Shown one piece after another: positions 1 through 7,592 of a DNA stretch of 64,000 nucleotides (the first letter of the stretch is position 1; every line of letters begins with the position of its first letter). A program made the position numbers and the translations under genes. The stretch is from Paenibacillus sambharensis. GTDB taxonomy: Bacteria > Bacillota > Bacilli > Paenibacillales > Paenibacillaceae. The notes below the pieces were generated by a model, which saw only the letters and a program-made list of their open reading frames with translations, did not search any database and was not told where the DNA came from. The DNA lies in assembly GCF_003233845.1 (NCBI RefSeq), contig NZ_QKRB01000043.1, positions 1-64,000 on the forward strand, in the 5' to 3' direction.

Positions 1-45
1 AACATTCCTGTCTGCGCTAAGATTCCGTCTTAGACAAAAAAAGGG

Positions 46-104
46 GCGCCTCGTATGATGGGGGTAGGGGAAATCGGAAGCCCTAATAACCCATCAGGAG
101 GCGC
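46..104 (+). promoter_or_regulatory. Hairpin that buries the transposase ribosome site
   Basis: Bases 46-52 pair with 98-104 and bases 56-62 pair with 90-96, with a further inner stem 65-69 / 81-85. The AGGAGG ribosome site of the transposase (96-101) lies inside the right arm, so a transcript entering from outside would fold it away. Occlusion of the ribosome site by such hairpins is a known way for insertion sequences to limit expression from read-through transcription. The pairing is directly visible; the role is inferred. Confidence 0.6.
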
Positions 105-109
105 TTACT

Positions 110-1384
110 ATGAAGTCTACTGTAAGAAACGCAACAAATCAACGTATTGAACGAATTACCATGCAGCATGTTGTTGTGGGAATCGACATCGCCAAGGATG
201 CGCACGCCGCGCAGATCACGGATTTCCGTGGACGTTCGCTCACTTCGAAACACCTGTCTTTCACCAATTCACTAGAAGGCTTTGAGAGGCTCCTCGATTG
301 GATCAAGAAAGCGCAAGCGAAGCACAGTCTCACCTCTTTGCTTGTAGGACTGGAGCCAACAGGACATTACTGGTTCAATCTTGCAAACTGGCTTCTTCAG
401 CAAGGGATTGAGGTCGTGCTGGTTAACCCGGTCACGACGCATCGCAATAAGGAAAATCGGGACAATAGTCCGTCCAAGAATGACCCTAAGGACGCCCTAG
501 TCATCGCGGATGTAGTCAGCAGAGGCTATTACACCGAATATTCACCCCATGCAGCTGTGTTCAGGCGGTTAAAGACACTTATGAGTGACAGAGAATTTTG
601 GGTAAAGCAGTCTGCCTGTTTTGCCAATCGCATCATTCGCTGGATTGACCTTTACTTTCCGGAATTCCGTCAGGTTTTCCCGAATTGGGCGACTCTCCGT
701 TCACTGGCATCACTTAAGGCTTTCCCTTTGCCGAGCGACCTTGAAGGGCTGGATGTCGATGCTGTCATCGCCCAGTGGCGAGATCAAGGCATGAAGCGTG
801 CCTCCGGTGTCAGCGGTAGAGCCAAGGCAGCAGAGCTTCTGGCGGCTGCAACGCGCAGCATTGGAGATAGACAAGCCCTGCAGGAAGCCAGAGATGACAT
901 TGACCGTCTGCTTGCTGCCTATGAGCATACGGCTGCCATGCTCGATGACATAGAACAGGCACTTGAGTTATTACTGGCAGACATCCCCTTAATAGAGCAA
1001 CTGCGGAGCATCCAAGGGCTTGGCACCATTGCCTTGGCCGCCATTTTGAGTGGTACGGGCGATTTGCGTCATTACGCTCACGGTCAGCAAATACTGCGAC
1101 GCGCCGGTCTCAATCTGGCTGAGCGAACATCTGGCAAGTTCAAGGGGCAGGTCAAGGTCTCCAAACGCGGAGACAGCACTTTGCGTAAACATCTATACTG
1201 GGGCATGTTGAGTTTGGTTCAGCGGCATCCTGACTTCAAGCAGTGGCATGCGAATAACCGGGCAAGGGGAATGAAGAAGCAAGCCTCACTTTTCAAACTA
1301 ATCGGCAAACTGGCACGCATTCTCGTTGGTATGGCGCAACGGGGGGAGTCCTACCGTGAATGCGCAGACCTTGTAGCCGCTTAA
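110..1384 (+). CDS. IS110-family transposase (DEDD recombinase)
   Basis: A 424-residue recombinase that would excise and insert the element. The N-terminal half carries the RuvC-like DEDD signature: Asp in VVVGIDIAKD (about residue 25), Glu in GLEPTG (about 84), and the paired Asp in NDPKDA (about 124-127). The C-terminal half has the Transposase_20 region with GLGTIALAAIL and the GLN...TSG...VSKRGDSTLRKHL block that contains the catalytic serine region of this family. ATG 110 follows AGGAGG with a nine-base gap. Length is normal for the family (about 400-430), and the frame is intact, so the copy looks potentially active. It is preceded by a ribosome-site hairpin and followed by structured non-coding DNA. 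Confidence 0.93.
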   Translation: MKSTVRNATNQRIERITMQHVVVGIDIAKDAHAAQITDFRGRSLTSKHLSFTNSLEGFERLLDWIKKAQAKHSLTSLLVGLEPTGHYWFNLANWLLQQGIEVVLVNPVTTHRNKENRDNSPSKNDPKDALVIADVVSRGYYTEYSPHAAVFRRLKTLMSDREFWVKQSACFANRIIRWIDLYFPEFRQVFPNWATLRSLASLKAFPLPSDLEGLDVDAVIAQWRDQGMKRASGVSGRAKAAELLAAATRSIGDRQALQEARDDIDRLLAAYEHTAAMLDDIEQALELLLADIPLIEQLRSIQGLGTIALAAILSGTGDLRHYAHGQQILRRAGLNLAERTSGKFKGQVKVSKRGDSTLRKHLYWGMLSLVQRHPDFKQWHANNRARGMKKQASLFKLIGKLARILVGMAQRGESYRECADLVAA

Positions 1385-1430
1385 AGACCGCAACCCACTA
1401 CTAACCTCCAAGTTTCGCTTACGAGGATTG

Positions 1431-1749
1431 ACTCATTCGCGGGATTTTCGGCATAACACGCACAAGAGAACCGAGTATGAGTTTCGGAAGGGCATAGACC
1501 CGTTATCTAAACGAGATCGGTCTCCACGCCATGGACAGGTATAACGAAGGAATGTGAGGGCATAGACCCGTCGAGATATGGGAGGGTGAACCTCCATGGG
1601 CCATGTGGGGTTGTGCAGGATAGCGTTTTCAAAGGGCACGTAAATCGCTGCCTCTGTTCCTGCATGTCCGCAAACCGATCCATGGGTCAATTGCCCCCCT
1701 CACGTCCAACCATCTAACCACTCCAAAACGTGAAATCCTGCGAATGAGT
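1431..1749 (+). ncRNA. Candidate bridge RNA region of the IS110 element
   Basis: The non-coding stretch behind the transposase is bracketed by a perfect 10-base inverted repeat (ACTCATTCGC at 1431-1440, GCGAATGAGT at 1740-1749). Inside are a 15-base direct repeat (1489-1503 and 1557-1571), itself containing a GGGxxxxxxCCC palindrome, and a clear stem-loop near 1578-1599. IS1111-type IS110 elements encode their guide RNA in the right end, and this is the only structured non-coding segment long enough here. No promoter was identified and no target or donor loop was matched, so this is a candidate only. Confidence 0.4.
1489..1571 (+). repeat. 15-base direct repeat pair in the IS right end
   Basis: The sequence AGGGCATAGACCCGT occurs at 1489-1503 and again at 1557-1571, 68 bases apart, and nowhere else that I noticed. 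Each copy contains the self-complementary GGGCATAGACCC-like core (GGG and CCC arms), so each may form a small hairpin. This fits a folded RNA with two similar internal elements. Confidence 0.85.
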
Positions 1750-1783
1750 GAGCATTCGTGAGAAAACTCCTTAAATACGAGGG

Positions 1784-1862
1784 ACGGAACTCAGCGCTGT
1801 TATTCGATCAATTTCTAGAGGATCTTTAATGATAAGAGGACATTAAAGCCTCTGAGTTCCGT
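1784..1862. repeat. Palindromic intergenic repeat
   Basis: ACGGAACTCAG (1784-1794) is inverted at CTGAGTTCCGT (1852-1862). Nested inside are AGAGG/CCTCT arms (1817-1821, 1849-1853) and CTTTAATG/CATTAAAG arms (1824-1831, 1841-1848) around a nine-base loop, so nearly the whole 79 bases can fold into one rod. A further related copy, CTCAGTTCCGT, sits at 1902-1912. This has the look of a dispersed palindromic repeat; whether other copies exist in the genome cannot be seen here. The rest of 1863-2050 shows no gene. Confidence 0.7.
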
Positions 1863-2054
1863 AACAATTTATACATGACACTAATTCAATGGATAGCGTT
1901 TCTCAGTTCCGTTAAGAACTGCCTGCATGTAGCTGGTATGTACGATATCTCTTATTTCCTCCCGCCACCACCAGATGCGGCCCCTCCACCAAACCATGTC
2001 TGCTAACGGTTGGAACTAGCGAGTTAGTGGCCTGGGGGCCGATACAACGATGAA

Positions 2055-2097
2055 AGAATCCCCTGCTTTTGATGCAGTTCAGGGATTCTTTTTTTAT
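2055..2097 (+). terminator. Rho-independent terminator
   Basis: AGAATCCC (2055-2062) pairs with GGGATTCT (2082-2089), extended by TG/CA inside, and a run of T follows. It ends whatever transcript comes through the IS/repeat region. The roughly 100 bases before it do not contain a gene, so this may be the remnant of a leader or of a gene lost by insertion. Confidence 0.75.
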
Positions 2098-2203
2098 TTT
2101 ATATCGCTAGAGTGCATAGGAGCTGGACGGGACTTGCTGCTGCCAGTTGACCAACCGGCCAGGATGCCGGATTTTTGATGTTTATTGCAGAATTAGTGAT
2201 GTA

Positions 2204-2217
2204 TTTAAGCGTTTTCA
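2204..2217. promoter_or_regulatory. Candidate cre site (CcpA)
   Basis: TTTAAGCGTTTTCA matches the catabolite-responsive element TGWAANCGNTNWCA at 10 of 11 defined positions (the second base differs). It lies 40 bases before the sensor kinase of carbohydrate locus 1, a sensible place for carbon-catabolite repression. No convincing -35/-10 pair was found nearby. Confidence 0.45.
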
Positions 2218-2256
2218 TGACGGATCAGGTGTGAGAAAATTAGGACCAGACAACGC

Positions 2257-4080
2257 ATGGAAAGGGCTGGTTTCCTTATGTCGCTTACTCAGCGAACCTA
2301 TGACCGCAAGCGGTTCAGCTTCAGCACCAAGCTGGTACTGACCCTAGCTGCCGCTAACCTGATTATCTTCAGTCTGGCAGGCTTCGCAACCTATCAGGTG
2401 CATCTCTCACTGTTCAATAAGGAGATCGGGCGCCAGTACAGCATGACAACCGAGCAGGTGCTTGCCAGGCTGGATTCCAGGGTCAACGACATGTACCGCA
2501 TTACGGATTATATTACGCTTAACCCGGCGGTCGAGCTGGCGATCAGCGGGCAGGAGCCGAATGCCTCCTCCTACGCACGGATGAAGCTGGAAGAGATGCT
2601 TGACGATGAGCTGCGCCAGGTACGGCTTGATGCGCCTGAAGTTATGGGGATCCGGATTTATGATTTGAAGGGGAATGTCATCAATCTGGGTACAATGGCC
2701 AGTTCGTTTCACCGGCTGGACCCTTCGTTCCTTAATGATGCCATATATAAGCTGGAGGGCACAGGCGGGGAATATGTATGGATGCCGATTGACAAGGGGA
2801 GCTACGGGAACCCGGAGGAGGTGAACGGCATTCTCGCAGGAAGGCTGATGCGCTCCATTGATCTGGAGACCTACGGAATTATGCTGATCTTGTTTAATTC
2901 CTCCCTGTTCGAGTCCTACCTGAAGGATCTCAGGTCGCAAGGCGATTCGAATGCTTATCTGTTTGACCCTGGCGGCCAGCTGCTCTACACGATGGTGGAG
3001 GATGCTGAAGCGGGACAGCTGCCTGAGCTTAACCATTCGGGGAGCGTGATCCGCAGCGAGAACGGGATATCGTATTTGTATACGAAGCAGCGTTCTGACA
3101 AGGTTGGCTTCACGATGGTCAGCAGAGTGTCGCTGAAGCAGATCCAGAGCCGGGGCTGGGTGATTCTCCAGGTTGCAGTTGTCTCGGCACTGGCGAGCAT
3201 TGTCTGCTCCTGGATCATTATCACCCTGGTCGGCAAGCGCCTGCTGCGCCCGCTCAACAGTCTGGTATTCGGCATGAAGCGGGTACGCGATGGTGCCTTC
3301 CATACCCGTGTAGATATTAAGACCCGTGATGAACTGGGTTTCATCGGAGACAGCTTCAACCAGATGGCCTCCCAGATTGAGACGCTGATCCGCGAGGTGT
3401 ACCAGCGCGAGCTCAGCGAGAAGGAGGCGGAGCTGAAAGCAATTCAGGCGCAGCTTAACCCGCATTTTCTATACAACACGCTGGGCATGTTCTTCTGGAA
3501 GTTCTATGTCTTAAATGATGAGCCGTCAGCCAGGCTGGTCACTTCGCTGTCCGAGATGCTGCAGTATACGCTGGAGCCGGCCGGCAGGCTGACCACACTG
3601 CGGGATGAGGTGGCGCAAATGCAGAACTACTTCAATATCCAGCAGGCGAGATATCAAGAGGCTCTGACCACAACGATTGAGATTCCGGAAGAGCTGCTCG
3701 ACTGCCGGGTCATTCGGCTGCTCCTGCAGCCCATAGCGGAGAACGCCTTCGTGCATGCTTTCCGCAATATGAGGGCAGACCGTCGGCTTATGATCCGCGG
3801 CTGGAGGCAGCAGACTTCCGCAGCAGCGCCAGCTTACCTGATGCTTGAGATTACGGACAATGGCTGTGGTATGGAGGAAGCTGCGGTTCAGCAGATATAC
3901 TCGCAGGTACGCTTGGGGGAAGGCTCCCGGGAAAGGATAGGAACGAGCAGCGTCATGCGCCGTATTGCGCTCGTTCATGGAGAACCTTACGGAATGGACA
4001 TACGCTCGGCAGTGGATCAGGGCACAACAGTGCTGCTTAGACTGCCGTATACAACTGCGGAGGAAGGGGATGCCGGATGA
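2257..4080 (+). CDS. YesM-type sensor histidine kinase of carbohydrate locus 1
   Basis: A 607-residue membrane histidine kinase that probably senses an extracellular carbohydrate and phosphorylates the AraC-type regulator encoded next. Two membrane helices flank an extracytoplasmic domain (about residues 27-48 and 298-324), followed by a HAMP linker, the His_kinase block with NPHFLYN (phospho-acceptor His 403) and a HATPase domain with EITDNGCGM near residue 533. The stop overlaps the next start (ATGA), so the two are translationally coupled. ATG 2257 follows a weak AGGA; ATG 2278, after AAAGGG, is an equally possible start. A cre-like site lies just upstream. Confidence 0.9.
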   Translation: MERAGFLMSLTQRTYDRKRFSFSTKLVLTLAAANLIIFSLAGFATYQVHLSLFNKEIGRQYSMTTEQVLARLDSRVNDMYRITDYITLNPAVELAISGQEPNASSYARMKLEEMLDDELRQVRLDAPEVMGIRIYDLKGNVINLGTMASSFHRLDPSFLNDAIYKLEGTGGEYVWMPIDKGSYGNPEEVNGILAGRLMRSIDLETYGIMLILFNSSLFESYLKDLRSQGDSNAYLFDPGGQLLYTMVEDAEAGQLPELNHSGSVIRSENGISYLYTKQRSDKVGFTMVSRVSLKQIQSRGWVILQVAVVSALASIVCSWIIITLVGKRLLRPLNSLVFGMKRVRDGAFHTRVDIKTRDELGFIGDSFNQMASQIETLIREVYQRELSEKEAELKAIQAQLNPHFLYNTLGMFFWKFYVLNDEPSARLVTSLSEMLQYTLEPAGRLTTLRDEVAQMQNYFNIQQARYQEALTTTIEIPEELLDCRVIRLLLQPIAENAFVHAFRNMRADRRLMIRGWRQQTSAAAPAYLMLEITDNGCGMEEAAVQQIYSQVRLGEGSRERIGTSSVMRRIALVHGEPYGMDIRSAVDQGTTVLLRLPYTTAEEGDAG

Positions 4081-5573
4081 TAGGCAGGCTGCTGTTGGTT
4101 GATGATGAGGGGTGGTTTCGTGAAGGCCTGAGCAAGCTGATCGGGAACAACCAGCTTGGCTGGGAGGTGGTCGGGGAAGCATCAGACGGGGAGGAGGCGC
4201 TTGCGATGATCGAGGCTGCCATGCCGGATCTTGTGATCACTGACATTAATATGCCAGTCATGGATGGGTTGGGGCTAGCCGGCAGGCTGTCTGGGCTGTA
4301 CCCGGATATCATGGTTATCATCCTGACCGGCTACCGGGATTTCGAGTATGCACGCCAGGCCCTGAGGTACGGGGCGGTCGAGTTTCTGCTTAAGCCGCTT
4401 GCGTTGGATGAAACCTGCAGAGTGCTGCAGCAGACGTATGAGAAGCTTCGCTTGAAGGAGCTGGGTAAGCGGCTGCAGGAGAAGGAACGGCAGGCTTCGG
4501 TGCTGCAAGCAGCCCTTCTGCGGCTGCCCTGCAGCTCACCCGACATGGCGGCTTACCGTGCGGCCTGGGAAGGCTGCGAGCTGTGGCTGCTCAAGGTGGA
4601 AAGCTTCTGCCCGCCCGGTAAAGCCTATACGGATCGGGATGTTGGACTGCTGCATTATGCTGTATCCAACATGGCTGAGGAGCTGCTGCAGCTTCACAGG
4701 ATCAGGGGGATTCTGCTGCCGATGAAGAGTGATGAATACGCATGTTTGCTTGCGTCTGGCAAGCCGGCCGCTGATTACCGCTCGCATGTAATGTCGGCAG
4801 TCCGAGAACTGATTGGTCTCCGCACGGTCTGGCTGGAAGGAGGCGTGGTTCGGCAGCTGGATGAAGCAGCAACTCTGTATGAGCGGATGCAGAACGCAGG
4901 AAAGGCTGACAGTCCTCCAGAGCATATAAGAGCGGGCAAAACCCATCAGCTGCGCGAAGAACTTCTGTCTACGCTCGCAACCGGCAACCTGCAGGGAGCC
5001 GGAGAACGGATTGAATCCTATATTAAACGGAGCTCCGGACTCGGCCTGCACGAGTGCAAGAAGGAGATTTATACCCTAATGACCGTCTTCTCGGATATTC
5101 TGATGACAGAATTCAAGCACTTGAATGCCAGCTCATATGAGGATCTGAATCCTGGATCGATTCTGCTGATGAGCTCGGTGAAGGAGCTTGCCGAATGGGC
5201 CTCAGCCAAGGGCCGGGACTTCATCGCCTTGTTTGCCGGGTGGATGCAGGAGAAGCAGGATAATGTGGTGCTGCGGGCGATCCGGTATATCGAGACCCAT
5301 TACCGCGAGAGCTGCACGCTTCAAGCCGTTGCCGCCCATGTTCATGTAACTCCGAACTACCTCAGCAACCTATTCAAGAAGGAGACTGGCGTCGGCTTCA
5401 CCAATTACGTCAGCAGATTAAGAGTGGAGAAGGCAAAGGCGCTGCTGTCCGGCAGCAGGCTGAAAATGATGGAGATCGCCGAGCAGACCGGCTTTGATAA
5501 CGCCAGCTACTTCACCGCTGTGTTCAAGCAGCTGACGGGCAGGTCGCCCTCGGAATACCGCAAGGAGCAGTAA
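4077..5573 (+). CDS. YesN-type AraC response regulator of carbohydrate locus 1
   Basis: A 498-residue transcription factor. The N-terminal receiver domain has the acidic pair VDDE, phospho-acceptor Asp 56 in DLVITDINMP, and the conserved Lys in FLLKPL. A long middle region of unclear fold is followed by a C-terminal AraC double helix-turn-helix (about residues 395-495, with VTPNYLSNLFKKE and IAEQTGFDNASYF). Such regulators normally activate the adjacent transporter genes. It overlaps the kinase gene by four bases and precedes the permeases by 118 bases, the gap where its own operator would be expected. Confidence 0.9.
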   Translation: MIGRLLLVDDEGWFREGLSKLIGNNQLGWEVVGEASDGEEALAMIEAAMPDLVITDINMPVMDGLGLAGRLSGLYPDIMVIILTGYRDFEYARQALRYGAVEFLLKPLALDETCRVLQQTYEKLRLKELGKRLQEKERQASVLQAALLRLPCSSPDMAAYRAAWEGCELWLLKVESFCPPGKAYTDRDVGLLHYAVSNMAEELLQLHRIRGILLPMKSDEYACLLASGKPAADYRSHVMSAVRELIGLRTVWLEGGVVRQLDEAATLYERMQNAGKADSPPEHIRAGKTHQLREELLSTLATGNLQGAGERIESYIKRSSGLGLHECKKEIYTLMTVFSDILMTEFKHLNASSYEDLNPGSILLMSSVKELAEWASAKGRDFIALFAGWMQEKQDNVVLRAIRYIETHYRESCTLQAVAAHVHVTPNYLSNLFKKETGVGFTNYVSRLRVEKAKALLSGSRLKMMEIAEQTGFDNASYFTAVFKQLTGRSPSEYRKEQ

Positions 5574-5691
5574 GCATAGTTGTGTAGAATTTCAATAGAA
5601 GAGCGGTAAATTTCAAATGTTTGGCTGCGCTTACATCGTTACAATACAACTAGGAAGCTTAAGGCCAAGTACATGAGAAAGGAGCCCGCCT

Positions 5692-6663
5692 ATGAATATA
5701 GCCGAGACGGCTGTCCCCGAGCTTGCGCCCGAGCGTGCGGCGGAAGCGAAGCAGCGGCTCAAGCTGCAGAAGTGGCGGCGGTTCAAATCGAATGTTCCTC
5801 TGCTGATTATGTTTGTGCCAGTCGCTGTATTCTTCCTTGTCTTCCGTTACGCACCGATGGGCGGACTGGTCATCGCGTTCAAGGATTACAACTTCTTCGA
5901 TGGTGTGCTTAACAGCCCCTGGGTCGGATTTCATTACTTCGAGATGCTGTTCCAGGACCCCAGGACGCTGGAGATTATCCGGAATACGCTGTTTCTCAGC
6001 GTGCTGAGCATCGTATTCGGATTCCCTGCTCCGATCATTCTGGCCATCATGCTTAATGAGGTCAGGAGTATGGTGTTCAAGCGGACGGTACAGACGATTG
6101 TGTATATGCCGCATTTCTTCTCCTGGGTCATCATTTCGATGATGGTGCTGACGGTGTTCTCGCTGGAGAACGGGGCGGTGAACCGGTGGGTGGAAGCCTT
6201 CTTTGGAGAACCGTATGCGTTCATGTACAACAAGGAGTCTTGGGTGGCCATCTTCGTTGGCTCCGGGATCTGGAAGGACATGGGCTTCAATGCCATTATT
6301 TTTCTGGCAGCGCTCACGACGATTGATCCAAGCCTCTATGAAGCCGCAGGAATGGACGGGGCCAGCAAGTTCAGGCAGATCTGGCATATCACCCTGCCGG
6401 GCATCCGCTCTACCATTATTCTGCTCCTGATTCTGTCGATGGGCCGGGTGATGGAGGTAGGGTTCGATCAGGTCTATATGCTGCAAAATTCCAATGTCAA
6501 CGAGATTGCCGACGTCATCAGCACGTTTATTTACCGGACCGGTCTGCAGGGCGCACAGTTCAGCCTGACGACGGCGATGGGGCTGTTCGAGTCACTGGTG
6601 GCGCTGATCCTGATCGTAACGGCCAACTACATCGCACGTAAATTCAATGAGGGATTATGGTAA
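5692..6663 (+). CDS. Sugar ABC transporter permease (LplB-like)
   Basis: A 323-residue inner-membrane subunit of a CUT1-type sugar importer. After a hydrophilic N-terminus it has about six membrane helices (first near residues 38-60) and the MetI-family cytoplasmic loop EAAGMDGASKFRQIWHITLP, the contact point for the ATPase. ATG 5692 follows AAAGGAG with good spacing. It pairs with the second permease just downstream and the lipoprotein after that. No ATPase gene is present in the locus, as usual for this class, which tends to use a shared MsmX-type ATPase. Confidence 0.92.
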   Translation: MNIAETAVPELAPERAAEAKQRLKLQKWRRFKSNVPLLIMFVPVAVFFLVFRYAPMGGLVIAFKDYNFFDGVLNSPWVGFHYFEMLFQDPRTLEIIRNTLFLSVLSIVFGFPAPIILAIMLNEVRSMVFKRTVQTIVYMPHFFSWVIISMMVLTVFSLENGAVNRWVEAFFGEPYAFMYNKESWVAIFVGSGIWKDMGFNAIIFLAALTTIDPSLYEAAGMDGASKFRQIWHITLPGIRSTIILLLILSMGRVMEVGFDQVYMLQNSNVNEIADVISTFIYRTGLQGAQFSLTTAMGLFESLVALILIVTANYIARKFNEGLW

Positions 6664-6676
6664 GGAGGGGCGGAGC

Positions 6677-7546
6677 TTGAGAGCTACGAGAGGCGAGAAA
6701 ATCTTCTATGTCGTCAACTATATCCTGCTTATACTGGTTGCGCTGAGCTGCATTCTGCCGCTCCTGAACATTGTTGCACTGTCTCTAAGCGATGCCAAGG
6801 CGGTAATGGCGGGCCAGGTGGGCCTGTGGCCGGTGGATTTTTCACTCTTCTCGTATGAGAACCTGATTACCGGAACGCCTATCTTGAATGCCTTCTGGAA
6901 CAGTGTCCAAATCACAGTCATCGGCACACTGCTCAGCATGGCCTTCACCATTATGGCGGCTTATCCCTTGTCAAGGAAGCAGTTTTACGCGAGGCGTTTC
7001 TTCACGATGGCGATCGTCTTCACGATGATCTTCAGCGGCGGGCTTATCCCGACCTATCTCATTATCCAGAGCCTGGGTCTTGTGAACAGCTACTATGCGT
7101 TATGGCTGCCCAGCCTTGTAAGTGCTTACAACATGCTGATCATGCGATCCTATTTTGCCAATATTCCATCAGAAATTGACGAGGCGGCCAGAATTGACGG
7201 CTGCGGGGAATGGCGCCTGTTGTTCCGCATTGTACTCCCGCTGTCTAAACCGCTGCTTGCAACCATTGCGCTCTTCTACGGCGTAGGCTTCTGGAATTCC
7301 TTCATGAACGTTCTGATCTACATCAACGAGACGAGCAAATACAATATGACGGTGCTGGTGCAGAACATGATTATGTCGAACTCGATGGTGCAGGATTTCT
7401 CCGATCCGGATCTAATAGCGAATCTGACGCCTGAAGGCATCCGGTCCGCGGCTGTTATTGTGATGGTGCTGCCGATTCTCGCAGTCTATCCGTTCCTGCA
7501 AAAATATTTTGTCAAGGGTGTCATGCTGGGTTCCATTAAAGGCTAA
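6677..7546 (+). CDS. Sugar ABC transporter permease (YtcP/LplC-like)
   Basis: The second permease of carbohydrate locus 1, 289 residues from the chosen start. It has about six membrane helices and the MetI-type loop DEAARIDGCGEWRLLFRIVLP, and it ends in the FVKGVMLGSIKG tail typical of the YtcP/LplC group. An in-frame ATG lies upstream at 6647 inside the previous gene, but TTG 6677 sits eight bases after AAGGAGG and is much better placed, so I chose it. Spacing to the preceding permease is 13 bases, which indicates one operon. Confidence 0.9.
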   Translation: MRATRGEKIFYVVNYILLILVALSCILPLLNIVALSLSDAKAVMAGQVGLWPVDFSLFSYENLITGTPILNAFWNSVQITVIGTLLSMAFTIMAAYPLSRKQFYARRFFTMAIVFTMIFSGGLIPTYLIIQSLGLVNSYYALWLPSLVSAYNMLIMRSYFANIPSEIDEAARIDGCGEWRLLFRIVLPLSKPLLATIALFYGVGFWNSFMNVLIYINETSKYNMTVLVQNMIMSNSMVQDFSDPDLIANLTPEGIRSAAVIVMVLPILAVYPFLQKYFVKGVMLGSIKG

Positions 7547-7592
7547 CACGTGGACCCGCTTCCATTACTATGAAGAGAAAGAGGGTTGTATC

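Larger units (their letters stand above)
41..1758 (+). mobile_element. IS110-family insertion sequence (ends approximate)
   Basis: One transposase gene (110-1384) with a short, hairpin-forming left non-coding end and a long right non-coding end of about 350 bases. IS110 elements lack ordinary terminal inverted repeats and usually make no clear target duplication, so the exact ends cannot be read from a single copy. The outer limits given here are the start of the left hairpin region and the last recognisable structured segment on the right. A long right non-coding end is typical of the IS1111 branch, in which the guide (bridge) RNA lies downstream of the recombinase. No second copy is present in the window to confirm the borders. 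Confidence 0.6.

Noticed and set aside
1433-1690. An 85-codon open frame on the minus strand behind the IS110 transposase
   Set aside because: It covers the repeats and hairpins of the right end; the structured, repeat-bearing DNA is better explained as non-coding.
2407-3465. A 352-codon open frame on the minus strand
   Set aside because: Antisense to the sensor kinase; no family motif and no start signal.
5622-5635. TGGCTGCGCTTACA as a cre site before the locus 1 permease
   Set aside because: The right half fits, but three of eleven defined positions in the left half do not, so it was not listed as a site.
5673-5912. A 79-codon frame overlapping the start of the first permease
   Set aside because: Out of frame with the permease and shares its ribosome region; the permease frame has the membrane helices and the MetI loop.
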